64,000 bases of DNA from Kaistella faecalis (GCF_019195395.1 NZ_CP078067.1:496001-560000), one strand, 5' to 3'; numbered from the stretch's first letter, positions 35,401 through 43,354 are shown. The notes: generated from the sequence alone by a model not told the origin. Made by a program: numbers and translations.

Positions 35401-35527
35401 TTTGTATTAATTATAGTTTGACAGTGTATTTCTATTAGCAAATATCTGTTAGTATACTCCCCGCCACACCAGAAATACCCAACTGTTAATAGTAAACGTT
35501 AAACATGTTAATCTTAAAATAGAAATT

Positions 35528-37054
35528 ATGAAAATATCGAAAGTTTCAATTACCACTTTTAGACACTTGAGCAATCTTAGTTTTAATTTGGGAAGTACAA
35601 TAACAGTTATAGCGGGTGGAAATGGAACTGGAAAAACCTCACTATTGGGGTTGATAGGGCATGTTTTTAAATTTGGTAATACTTCTCACAATTTATTTAA
35701 TAGCAGATTTGAAACTAAGTATTCATCTGTATTCCGTTTTTCAAGTCAACACGATGCTGGTAATTCCTATCAATATAAAATTATATTTACCGATCGTACA
35801 GAAAAAGAAGCCCAATTGAGAGAAACTAACGAAAATGGAAGAATTAGGCATCGAATAGATGTGGGAGGAAGAGTTAGGCACGGTGGAAAAATAATGAAAC
35901 CCGTTATTTTTTTAAGTTTAAAAAGGCTTATACCACTTGCTCAAGAAAATGAAAGAAATATTAGAATGGGAGTACAAACATTAACTCCTGCGTTAGCCAC
36001 AGAATATAGTGAACTTTATAATGAAATATTTTCTGCAACCGAAACTATAAGCCCAGTACACACTATTTCAAATAATAAAAATTCATTTTCTCCAACTACG
36101 AATAATTTTGACGCACACGGAATTTCTGCTGGTCAAGATAATATTGGGCAAATAATATTAGCTTTACTTTCCTTTAAACAACTAAAACAGAATGATCCAA
36201 ATTATGTTGATGGACTTTTATTAAGTGATGAACTTGATGCTACGCTTTATCCAGCATCTCAAAAAAATTTGTTGAAAGTAATGCTCAGGATAGGTAGAGA
36301 ATCAGATGTACAAATCGTTTTCACAACCCATTCATCGGATTTATTAAATTTCTTATCCTCAAGGAATGGTTCTCAATTTAAACATCATACAAATTTTGTT
36401 AGTTTAACAAATTCTTTGGGTACTGTAACGGCGACTCAAGGCTTTCAAGAATTAAATATTTTATTAGCTGATTTGAATCATGAAGCGTTAAGAACGATTA
36501 GGCCGAGAAAGGTAAACTTCTATTTCGAAGATTATGAGGCATGTTGTTTCTTTAAAGGTATTGTAGATGGAATCGATTTCGGTTGTGAAAATTCATATAA
36601 AAATCTAAGTTTAAGTTGCGGGACATATAAGACACTAATAGATAAAGGCTTTGAAGAGTTTTTTAAAAGTGTTGTTGTTCTTGATGGAGATTTTAAATCA
36701 GGCTTCAATCAGACCCAGCCAAATAATGTAATCTTTTTACCTGGAATAGTTCGGCCCGAGAATATAGTTCGAGATTTTCTACAAAGTCTTCCAGAAAGTG
36801 ATTTATTTTGGGACAACACGTTCAGATATACTAAACGTGTTTTTCTCGATAGCATAAATGGCGTAGCAGACAATAGAGATACTATGAAAAGATGGTTTAA
36901 TTCTGAAATCGAATTTTGGGGCGAAGATGCATCATTATTATTCCTGAGATGGAAGGAATTAAATCCTGTTGAAACACAAGAGGTAATAACAAGAACAAGT
37001 GAAATTATAACTCGCATAGTTGACAATTTTTATGAGTTAGCAACCGAAAGCTAA
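35528..37054 (+). CDS. OLD-like ATPase with C-terminal Toprim-type nuclease domain
   Basis: A 508-residue protein of the OLD/RecF-like ABC ATPase group. Walker A is GGNGTGKTS (residues 30-38), the ABC-signature region is ISAGQDNIGQI, Walker B is LLLSDELDA (Asp234, Glu235), and the H-loop is FTTHSSDLL. The C-terminal half has Toprim features: Glu334 in NFYFEDYEACCFF and the DxD of VVVLDGDFK (Asp386, Asp388). Members such as P2 Old and GajA are nucleases used in phage exclusion or defence. No GajB-type helicase follows. It lies in the AT-rich island behind two membrane proteins that may be partners. Confidence 0.75.
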   Translation: MKISKVSITTFRHLSNLSFNLGSTITVIAGGNGTGKTSLLGLIGHVFKFGNTSHNLFNSRFETKYSSVFRFSSQHDAGNSYQYKIIFTDRTEKEAQLRETNENGRIRHRIDVGGRVRHGGKIMKPVIFLSLKRLIPLAQENERNIRMGVQTLTPALATEYSELYNEIFSATETISPVHTISNNKNSFSPTTNNFDAHGISAGQDNIGQIILALLSFKQLKQNDPNYVDGLLLSDELDATLYPASQKNLLKVMLRIGRESDVQIVFTTHSSDLLNFLSSRNGSQFKHHTNFVSLTNSLGTVTATQGFQELNILLADLNHEALRTIRPRKVNFYFEDYEACCFFKGIVDGIDFGCENSYKNLSLSCGTYKTLIDKGFEEFFKSVVVLDGDFKSGFNQTQPNNVIFLPGIVRPENIVRDFLQSLPESDLFWDNTFRYTKRVFLDSINGVADNRDTMKRWFNSEIEFWGEDASLLFLRWKELNPVETQEVITRTSEIITRIVDNFYELATES

Positions 37055-37114
37055 AACACACCGCTGCTATCCATGCTGCGCATTCTATGACAAAGCCCCG
37101 CTGCGCATAATTAT

Positions 37115-37176
37115 ATGACAAAAAGCAAATAAAAACTGTTAAGATTTAGGCTGCAAATCTATAAGTGTCAATATAG
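37115..37176. repeat. 62-bp direct repeat, copy 1
   Basis: Shares 60 of 62 bases with 38987-39048 by direct comparison. It follows the stop of the OLD-like gene, just as copy 2 follows the stop of the 38542-38970 gene. It is preceded in both places by the string TGCTGCGCATTCTATGA, though in copy 1 an extra GC-rich hairpin-like segment (about 28 nt) intervenes. Confidence 0.9.
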
Positions 37177-37261
37177 GGAGTTGCTCTGTTGACTACCTAA
37201 AAAACCTTGTTGCCGCACGAAATCCAGTGATCCAAAATTATTAAATGTCCAAATAATCAAT

Positions 37262-37483
37262 ATGAAATCAACAAACTTTCCTGTCTTCAACGTTCTTTTA
37301 CTATTAGTGATTGGCTATCTAGTTTACGATAACATTAAATTAAGAGAAGAAGTGCGCTTAAATCAAAGATTACTTGAAGAATGTGTTAATGATGTAAATT
37401 TTCGTAATAACTATAAGAAGTTTCAAACTGAATTTATGAATGAGACAGTTAAAAGGATTAAGAAGGGCATAGAAGAAAAATAA
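37262..37483 (+). CDS. Small N-anchored coiled-coil protein (73 residues)
   Basis: One N-terminal membrane helix (VFNVLLLLVIGYLVYDNI) followed by a charged, heptad-like helix to the C-terminus (LREEVRLNQRLLEECV; ETVKRIKKGIEEK). It resembles small anchored scaffold proteins, but I do not recognise a family. It is flanked by the 62-bp repeat upstream and a GC-rich hairpin element immediately after its stop codon. Low-GC codon use matches the island. Confidence 0.55.
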   Translation: MKSTNFPVFNVLLLLVIGYLVYDNIKLREEVRLNQRLLEECVNDVNFRNNYKKFQTEFMNETVKRIKKGIEEK

Positions 37484-37522
37484 AGCCCCCCCGCTGCCGC
37501 GCGAATCCCTTCGCGTGGGCAC
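37484..37522. repeat. REP-like GC-rich hairpin element following a stop codon
   Basis: Begins with a C run right after the stop at 37483, then CCGCTGCCGCGCGAATCCC. The stem CCGCGCGAA/TTCGCGTGG (37497-37505 with 37510-37518, one G-U) closes on a TCCC loop. Related strings follow other stops in this island (38428, 38971, 37057). Confidence 0.65.
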
Positions 37523-37569
37523 AATAATATCAGTATAATTTTCTACTTTTAGGTAAATCATAGTTGAAA

Positions 37570-37662
37570 ATGAGTCGAAACTATAAATTCCATAATCCTT
37601 AAGGTCTTTATTTTATCAGCGTCGCAGTAGTGGGCTGTCAGAAGTCGGCACAAAGTTATTAA
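37570..37662 (+). pseudogene. Remnant of a RAYT-type (REP-associated) Y1 transposase
   Basis: The frame from ATG 37570 reads MSRNYKFHNP, a stop (TAA, 37600-37602), then GLYFISVAVVG before losing similarity and stopping at 37660-37662. Flavobacterial REP-associated transposases commonly start MSRNYKFHNPEGLYFVSFAVV, so the GAA codon appears changed to TAA and the rest of the gene lost. The catalytic HUH and Tyr are absent. It lies among GC-rich hairpin elements that a RAYT enzyme could once have mobilised. The family match is from memory. Confidence 0.55.
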
Positions 37663-37733
37663 TTTATGTAATTGATTATGAACGCGAGTTTTCGGAGGAA
37701 GCACAAAAATGCATCGAAAAATTAAGATATTGA

Positions 37734-38423
37734 ATGGTAGAAAAACACATTATGGATGATACAAGAAAATTAGAGAAAGAATTTAACCGGATAAAGAAAT
37801 CTACATTTCTAACGTTACAACAATTAGGCGTACCGACAGTTGAACTTGAAAATGATTTTATCAATTCAAATATAGAGGCTGGCAATGTTAGAGCATTAAG
37901 AGACTTTATATGGTATCAATTCAACAAACACCTGCAGAGAGAAGCCAAGGACTCCGATTTACAGTCACGAATTTATTATGCAATGGCAATGTTCCGATTT
38001 AATTATGAAGAAGGAAAAGACGTTGACAGACTTAAACAGCAGTCTATTGATGCAAAAAAAACACATTACAAAATATCACAAACAGGCACAGGGGTGGTTA
38101 TGGATGCTAAAATTTATAATTCGATCAAAAATTGTTGCCCTGAATGTACAGCAGACGATGGAAAAGCTTTTAATTTAGACGAATTTTTGGATAGCGACAG
38201 ATTACCACATAAAAATTGCACTTGTGAAGGTTTTGGTTGTGGTTGTAGTTTTGGCGTGGTGGCAAGGAGAGATGAAAATGGTCTATTAATTTTTATCGAA
38301 AATGACACCAAGCCGACCACATCGAATAAACCACTAAAGACAAAATCAACTTCAACAATGTTGCAAAATGAAGGTGCGAAAAGCATTTTAAGCATTTTTA
38401 ATGTCTTCAAAAAGAAGCGATAA
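37734..38423 (+). CDS. Hypothetical protein with a compact Cys/His cluster
   Basis: A 229-residue soluble protein with an N-terminal helical domain (about 1-120) and a cysteine-rich segment at about 140-185: CCPECTADDGK, then PHKNCTCEGFGCGCSFG. Eight cysteines and one histidine in under 50 residues suggest one or two zinc sites; PHKNCxC resembles the Cys/His knot of some phage minor-head proteins, but the match is weak. A coding-like fragment without a start ends at the TGA directly before this ATG (37596-37733: ...YERE...EEAQKCIEKLRY), so an upstream gene may have been truncated. Function unknown. Confidence 0.6.
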   Translation: MVEKHIMDDTRKLEKEFNRIKKSTFLTLQQLGVPTVELENDFINSNIEAGNVRALRDFIWYQFNKHLQREAKDSDLQSRIYYAMAMFRFNYEEGKDVDRLKQQSIDAKKTHYKISQTGTGVVMDAKIYNSIKNCCPECTADDGKAFNLDEFLDSDRLPHKNCTCEGFGCGCSFGVVARRDENGLLIFIENDTKPTTSNKPLKTKSTSTMLQNEGAKSILSIFNVFKKKR

Positions 38424-38427
38424 ATTC

Positions 38428-38486
38428 ACCCCCCACCGCTACCGCAAATTCTTTCTCGTATTTGCACTAATATTTACTATCTAACG
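38428..38486. repeat. GC-rich hairpin element after a stop codon, second member
   Basis: CCCCCCACCGCTACCGC directly after the stop at 38423. GCAAAT (38444-38449) pairs with ATTTGC (38460-38465). A tail reads TACTATCTAACGCTTAA, similar to the tail ACTGTTAATAGTAAACGTTAA at 35483-35502 after another C-rich string. Confidence 0.5.
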
Positions 38487-38541
38487 CTTAATTTGAAAGT
38501 GGTTAAAATGTTTGCTAGGGAGAAAAAATAAATCATAAATT

Positions 38542-38970
38542 ATGGATGATATAACCAAGACTTTTCATTTTCAATCCGAAAATGTAGAATTGCATTTACA
38601 TATAAAGAAAAGTTTATTTAAAGGGAGATTAAAAATGTTTATTGAGGGTAATCTTATAACCTCAGATAAAGAATTACAGATTGACCGATCTAGTAATGGA
38701 ACATCAAATGATACGTCACTCGTTTATAAGAATAAGGTCATGTTTTGGATGAGTTCCAATAAATGGAAAGGGTTGAGATGGGCTAATTATAGCAACGAAA
38801 CGAAATTTTCAACATATAATAGTGTGAAAGAGATGAAAGAGAAATATATACATGAACGGGAATTTATAACGCCTATTTCAGAATATTTTTATGATTGCAT
38901 GAAAAATTATAAAAGAATTAGGCTGCTTTATGAAACGTCGATTGATGACATCATTTCTGATGATGAATAA
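38542..38970 (+). CDS. Hypothetical protein (142 residues)
   Basis: No family recognised. The sequence is soluble with a beta-rich first half (FHFQSENVELHLHIKKSLF; LKMFIEGNLITSDKELQ) and a helical C-terminus ending DDIISDDE. Two tryptophans in MFWMSSNKWKGLRWANY stand out. Codon use is AT-rich like the rest of the island. The stop is followed at once by the repeat string CCCTGCTGCGCATTCTATGA and the second copy of the 62-bp repeat. Confidence 0.55.
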   Translation: MDDITKTFHFQSENVELHLHIKKSLFKGRLKMFIEGNLITSDKELQIDRSSNGTSNDTSLVYKNKVMFWMSSNKWKGLRWANYSNETKFSTYNSVKEMKEKYIHEREFITPISEYFYDCMKNYKRIRLLYETSIDDIISDDE

Positions 38971-38986
38971 CCCTGCTGCGCATTCT

Positions 38987-39048
38987 ATGATAAAAAGCAA
39001 ATAAAAACTGTTAAGATTTAGGCTGCAAATTTATAAGTGTCAATATAG
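38987..39048. repeat. 62-bp direct repeat, copy 2
   Basis: Matches 37115-37176 with two differences. Immediately after it the sequence changes to another C-rich string (CCCCTCCGCTCCGCAAATTCT, shown here as CCCCTCCGCTCCGC), and the host-like DUF7010-type gene starts at 39151. It may mark the right edge of the island. Confidence 0.88.
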
Positions 39049-39150
39049 TGAATTCCCCTCCGCTCCGCAAATTCTGACATCACCTGCTCTTCAATTTCCG
39101 GACTTTGTGCTTTCGAAAAGATTTCTATCTTTGGTAAAAACCACCAGATC

Positions 39151-39720
39151 ATGATCAACAACTTTGAGAATGCCCAGCACGATATGAGAACAGGTTATGG
39201 CTACGGCGCTTCGGGTGTCTTCAGCTCGGGACTGGTCTGGCTCTGTGCCGCTGCTGCCGTGCTACGGTATGAGGTGAATACAGGAATCTGGACTTTAATT
39301 ATCGGCGGCATGATGATCTTTCCGCTTTCTATGCTGATTGGCAAACTGGCGGGAATATCCGGCAGTCACACCAATGGGAATCCGCTTGGCAGGTCGGCCA
39401 TGGAAGGGACGGTGTGGATGATTATGAGTATCCCGCTGGCTTACGGTCTTTCAATGGTAAAACCGGAATGGTTCTTCCAGGGAATGTTGCTCATTATTGG
39501 CGGACGTTATCTTACTTTTTCGAGTCTGTACGGGATGCGTGCTTATTGGCTTCTGGGCGGTCTGCTCGCCGTTGCTGCCTGGGTGCTTTTTGCGTTACAG
39601 GCCGGTGCGTTCTACTCTGCCTTAGCCGGTGCGGTGACTGAAATTATTTTTGGGACTGTGCTTTTTGGGCTTTTCAGGAAAAGCAGGAGCAGCAGCACTG
39701 ATGCGGTGACGGATGCTTAA
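39151..39720 (+). CDS. DUF7010-like integral membrane protein
   Basis: A 189-residue protein with five to six hydrophobic helices (for example FSSGLVWLCAAAAVL; LIIGGMMIFPLSMLIGKL; GGLLAVAAWVLFALQAGAFY). The segment SHTNGNPLGRSAMEGTVWMIM is the most distinctive and appears in proteins now labelled DUF7010. Function unknown. Base composition is host-like again, in contrast to the island just upstream. The start MINNFENAQHDMRTGYG precedes the first helix by about 20 residues. Confidence 0.65.
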   Translation: MINNFENAQHDMRTGYGYGASGVFSSGLVWLCAAAAVLRYEVNTGIWTLIIGGMMIFPLSMLIGKLAGISGSHTNGNPLGRSAMEGTVWMIMSIPLAYGLSMVKPEWFFQGMLLIIGGRYLTFSSLYGMRAYWLLGGLLAVAAWVLFALQAGAFYSALAGAVTEIIFGTVLFGLFRKSRSSSTDAVTDA

Positions 39721-39785
39721 AGTGAAGCGTACCGCTGTTATCAACTTTTTACGCTGTTGATTTACCATTTAATAAACATACAACG

Positions 39786-40076
39786 ATGAAAAAATTACTG
39801 ATTTTAGGGATGACGGTCTTTGGGACCGTAGCTTTTTACGCCCAGGAGGGTGATAAAGTTTATGAAGATTCATACCGTTATTACTATCGCCGGATCACGA
39901 ATGAATATCCGCCAAGTATACCCTCAAACACGAGTTGCTGGCAGTCGCAGGGCAGCAGCAGCAAATGTTTTGAAGAGGGTAAAAGAGCCGGAACCTATGC
40001 AGCACAGCAATATATGGCAGATAAAGTAAAAAACAACGGAACGGAGCCGGCCAAAAAGAAAACAGAAGCCAGATAA
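39786..40076 (+). CDS. Small secreted hypothetical protein (96 residues)
   Basis: Signal peptide MKKLLILGMTVFGTVAFYAQ followed by a Tyr-rich segment (YEDSYRYYYRRITNEYPP), two cysteines (SCWQSQGSSSKCFEEGKRAG) that could form a disulfide, and a charged tail. No family recognised. It is 65 nt downstream of the DUF7010-like gene and may be read through from it. Confidence 0.6.
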   Translation: MKKLLILGMTVFGTVAFYAQEGDKVYEDSYRYYYRRITNEYPPSIPSNTSCWQSQGSSSKCFEEGKRAGTYAAQQYMADKVKNNGTEPAKKKTEAR

Positions 40077-40243
40077 AAATTCATACTTTATCACAGTCTA
40101 CAGCACAGATTCGGGTAGCTTAGGATAATCCGGGCTTTGGAAACTAAGAACGATTGCATTTTATAAAATAAATTTTAAAAAAAATTACGTCATCTGTAGA
40201 GAAATTCGGTTTTATTAATATATTTGATCTATAAAACCTGAAT

Positions 40244-40798
40244 ATGAAAACATTTTTCTCCTTTCTTTTCTTTCTTTCTTTTACAGTATTCCAGTCTCAG
40301 CTAAAAAAAGTAGAGGTCGTGGACTTTTATAACTGGACCGCCAATGACGGTGTGCATTACCAGTTCATCATGGCTGGTGAAGAACCTACAGGCCTTAATG
40401 TAGAACAGCCGGCGGTGGTACGGGTACGCTATTCTATGGACGGCGGAGTTTCTTATAAAATCGTGGAATATGATGCCACACTGAGATTCATGACCGATAA
40501 AAACAATTCTGAAAATCTTGTGGCTTACCTTAATGGCGGCGAGACTGCAAGATTCATTGAGAAAGCTACCGGCTACGTTCCGGATAACTTTATCCTTTAT
40601 TACACGAAAACCGGTAGTTTTTTAAAAGGCTTTCAGGCAGATCACACGGCAATGGCAGAAAGCGAAGTGGAATATGCGAAAGTCTTTATAACTCCCAGCG
40701 CTACCGGCGACCAGATACGGAACCTCATCCGCCTGTACTATAAATCTACCGACCCGCTTTACCGCGATCTTATGGTTTACGCGGCGCAGTTTGACTGA
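40244..40798 (+). CDS. Secreted hypothetical protein (184 residues)
   Basis: Signal peptide MKTFFSFLFFLSFTVFQSQ, then a mature domain with beta-strand pattern (VEVVDFYNWTANDGVHYQFI; AVVRVRYSMDGGVSYKIVEYD) and a helical C-terminus (IRNLIRLYYKSTDPLYRDLMV). I do not recognise a family. It is not cysteine-rich and has no lipobox, so a periplasmic or secreted protein is likely. A three-unit tandem repeat tract lies just downstream. Confidence 0.6.
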   Translation: MKTFFSFLFFLSFTVFQSQLKKVEVVDFYNWTANDGVHYQFIMAGEEPTGLNVEQPAVVRVRYSMDGGVSYKIVEYDATLRFMTDKNNSENLVAYLNGGETARFIEKATGYVPDNFILYYTKTGSFLKGFQADHTAMAESEVEYAKVFITPSATGDQIRNLIRLYYKSTDPLYRDLMVYAAQFD

Positions 40799-40850
40799 GG
40801 ACAGAACCACACTTTATCACGCTGTCCCGCGCGTTTTGGGTTAAGCCTCG

Positions 40851-41120
40851 ACCACAAACGTCACATAAGTTTTATGCTGATACTGTATAAGAAGCCCTGT
40901 GTCCTCCGTAAAAACCGCTGTGCCCTCTGTGGTTAAAACAACCACAAAAGTCACAAAAGTTTATGCTCATGCTGTAAAAGAATCCCTGTGTCCGCCGTAA
41001 AAACCGCTGTGCCCTCTGTGGTTAAAACAACCACAAAAGTCACAAAAGTTTATGCTCATGCTGTAAAAGAATCCCTGTGTCCGCCGTAAAAACCTCCGTC
41101 CCCGCCGTGGTTCAAAGAAG
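40851..41120. repeat. Tandem array of three ~90-bp repeats
   Basis: Units start at 40851, 40941 and 41030 (90 and 89 bp). Units 2 and 3 are nearly identical over their first 65 bases; unit 1 is more diverged. Each unit opens with ACCACAAA(A/C)GTCACA and closes with TGTGGTT, so each unit can fold on itself. A degenerate fourth opening lies at about 41216. The rest of the 575-base gap (40799-41373) has no gene I can support. Confidence 0.9.
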
Positions 41121-41373
41121 TTGATTATAATTCTGTTTAGAAGCACACAGAAGTTGTCAGCAACACAATCTTTGTGACCTTTGTGAGCGCTTCGTGTTCT
41201 TTGTGGTTAAACCTCAACCACAAAAGTCAAACAAACTAAATGTTAAGACTGTAAAAAAAAGTACACATAATGGCTGACGGCTGATTCCTAATCCGCATTG
41301 AGATAATCTCTGGTGTACTTTTGGTTACATTCAGATCACCAGAATTTACGGTCGCTATAATTCCTTTACCCTC

Positions 41374-41751
41374 ATGCTCCGCAAGTTAAAAGAACAGGTC
41401 AGAAAACTGAAACAGGAAACCGTTCCTATCTACCACGCCCTGTTCGACAGACGCACGCCACTGGCTGCAAAGATCCTGGCCGGTGTTACCGTCGCCTATC
41501 TGCTGAGTCCCATCGATCTGATTCCGGATTTCATTCCGGGCCTGGGCCTGCTGGATGACCTCCTTCTGGTGCCCCTGCTCATCAAAGCCACGTTACGCCT
41601 CATCCCAAAATACGTTATCGACGATATTAAAGCGAAGATCGACAGCAAAGAAAAACTCCCGGCGAAGTGGTATTATGCACTTCCCGTAGTGCTGCTGTAT
41701 GGCTATCTGCTTTTTCTGCTCTTTGGCTACTCCCGGAAATGGTTTGACTGA
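41374..41751 (+). CDS. YkvA/DUF1232 family membrane protein
   Basis: A 125-residue protein. The DUF1232 core is complete: AAKILAGVTVAYLLSPIDLI and PDFIPGLGLLDDLLLVPLLI, followed by a second hydrophobic segment (VVLLYGYLLFLLFGYSRKW). The family is widespread and of unknown function. The N-terminus is basic and helical. It lies alone downstream of the 90-bp repeat tract. Confidence 0.85.
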   Translation: MLRKLKEQVRKLKQETVPIYHALFDRRTPLAAKILAGVTVAYLLSPIDLIPDFIPGLGLLDDLLLVPLLIKATLRLIPKYVIDDIKAKIDSKEKLPAKWYYALPVVLLYGYLLFLLFGYSRKWFD

Positions 41752-41913
41752 TGAAAATAGTAGTACAGCCAGTGAGTTAATTGCCCTTTCAGCTTTAAAA
41801 TCCATCAGGTCTGATGGTGATCATGATGATTTTTTTGATGGTTCTGTAACAAAAAAATAACGCACGCTACCAATCGCAAAACAAAACTAAAAACTAATAA
41901 CCATTTTATTTCC

Positions 41914-42834
41914 ATGAAAAACAGACTTCTCACTGCCCTATGCATTGTCCTTGCGCAGTTATTCTTCGCGCAAACCTTTTCTAAGAACACACCCACCTCC
42001 ACTCCATTTTTCACTGAAGCTTCCGACGGCACCAAACTTTTCACCAAAGTTTCCGGAACCGGCGACCTTTGCATTTATGTACACGGTGGTCCCGGCATGT
42101 GGAGCGAATCCTTCGAAAACCTTAAAGGCAAAAACCTGGAAAGCCACCTCAAAATGGTATATTACGACCAGCGCGGCAGCGGACGTTCCGGAGCTTCAGT
42201 AACCAATGATTATTCCGTAAACCGTATGGTGGAGGATATTGAAGACCTGCGCAAAAAACTGGGCGCAGACCAAGTCTATCTAATGTCGCACTCTTTCGGG
42301 GGCATTATCGCGACAGGTTATGCGGCGAAATACGGCCAGCACCTGAAAGGCTTGATACTGGTCAACAGCACGCTTTACCTTAACGATTCTGTCATGAGCC
42401 AGGTTGCATATGCCAATAAACTTACGGGCAGCAAAATCGAAATTAAAGACGGTCAGTATATGCCGGCACTTGGCGAAGCGATGGGCAAACTGAATGAGAA
42501 AGGTCTGATGTATAAACTCCTTACCGACAGCCATCCGAATATGGATGCGGTGAATGCTATCGATGCAAAAAGACCTGAGGAGAATGGCTTCCGGAACAAC
42601 GTATGGAACATCGGTGAATATTATGATGATTTTACCAAACTTACACCGGATATAAAAGTTCCCGTTCTGGTCATTAGCGGAACTCAGGATCACGCAGTAG
42701 GTCCGCAGCACTATAAACTGTTTAAATTCCCTAAACAGAAAGTCGTACAGATCAGGGGCGGACATTTGCTGTATTACGAAAACAGTGATGAGTTTATCAA
42801 AAGTGTTTTTTCATTTATCAGGAAAGAACGCTAA
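41914..42834 (+). CDS. Alpha/beta hydrolase (prolyl-iminopeptidase-like), exported
   Basis: A 306-residue hydrolase with signal peptide MKNRLLTALCIVLAQLFFAQ. The oxyanion-hole motif is CIYVHGGPGMWSESF, then YYDQRGSGRSG as in prolyl iminopeptidases. The nucleophile elbow is LMSHSFGGIIATGYA (Ser of SHSFGG), the acid is Asp in ISGTQDHAVGP, and the His is in IRGGHLLYYE, so the triad is intact. Family knowledge suggests cleavage of N-terminal residues or small esters/amides; the exact substrate is unknown. It is 41 nt upstream of the NTF2-like gene. Confidence 0.85.
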   Translation: MKNRLLTALCIVLAQLFFAQTFSKNTPTSTPFFTEASDGTKLFTKVSGTGDLCIYVHGGPGMWSESFENLKGKNLESHLKMVYYDQRGSGRSGASVTNDYSVNRMVEDIEDLRKKLGADQVYLMSHSFGGIIATGYAAKYGQHLKGLILVNSTLYLNDSVMSQVAYANKLTGSKIEIKDGQYMPALGEAMGKLNEKGLMYKLLTDSHPNMDAVNAIDAKRPEENGFRNNVWNIGEYYDDFTKLTPDIKVPVLVISGTQDHAVGPQHYKLFKFPKQKVVQIRGGHLLYYENSDEFIKSVFSFIRKER

Positions 42835-42875
42835 CTTTGAACGGATCTGATAAACCAGATCATTAAAGAGATCAA

Positions 42876-43259
42876 ATGAAAATGAAAAGAGCAGTTATAT
42901 TTTTGATACTGATGGTTATGGGCATAGCGGTATACAGAGCATTTTTCAGTACAGACCGATATACCGCGCTGAACCAGCAGGTTAGCAACTGCGACGGCTG
43001 CACTGTTAAAAATGAAGAAACCGCTGTTGATATCGCTGAAGAAATTCTGTTTGAAACATACGGCCAATCCCGGATAAAGGATCAAAGACCCTATGAAGTC
43101 AGGCTGCTGGGAAATAAAGTATGGTCACTTAAAGGCACTTTAAATAATAGCACGGTAGAAAAGTTAGTCTCCGGCGGAATGCCTGCATTCGGAGGAACAT
43201 TTGAGATTGATATTGATCCCCGGGACGGAAAGATTTTAAAAATAATCCATTACAAATAG
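42876..43259 (+). CDS. NTF2-fold immunity-protein-like (YbbC/YhhH-type) membrane-anchored protein
   Basis: A 127-residue protein with an N-terminal hydrophobic anchor (RAVIFLILMVMGIAVYRAF) and a domain with AVDIAEEILFETYG, QRPYEVRLLGNKVWSLKGTL and GGTFEIDIDPRDGKILKIIHYK (as IDIDPRDGKILKI). This pattern fits NTF2-fold immunity proteins of polymorphic toxin systems, such as YbbC/YhhH. No toxin or Rhs gene is nearby, so it would be an orphan; many such proteins occur outside toxin loci. A terminator follows at 43327. Confidence 0.6.
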   Translation: MKMKRAVIFLILMVMGIAVYRAFFSTDRYTALNQQVSNCDGCTVKNEETAVDIAEEILFETYGQSRIKDQRPYEVRLLGNKVWSLKGTLNNSTVEKLVSGGMPAFGGTFEIDIDPRDGKILKIIHYK

Positions 43260-43326
43260 TTTCATAAACAGTCCACTCACATGTCCGAAGGTGATTGATC
43301 ATCACAAATAGTAAAGATTTATCGAC

Positions 43327-43354
43327 AACCGTACTAAAAAGTGCGGTTATTTTT
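43327..43354 (+). terminator. Terminator after the NTF2-like gene
   Basis: Stem AACCGTACT/AGTGCGGTT (one G-U) around four A, followed by ATTTTT. Confidence 0.7.

Noticed and set aside
35528-37054. Gabija system
   Set aside because: The ATPase-Toprim protein resembles GajA, but the following genes contain no UvrD-like GajB helicase.
35401-39060. Integron attC cassettes
   Set aside because: Isolated matches to GTTRRRY and RYYYAAC occur but not as paired sites at the right spacing, and no integron integrase is present. A cassette-like layout is kept as a finding without this name.
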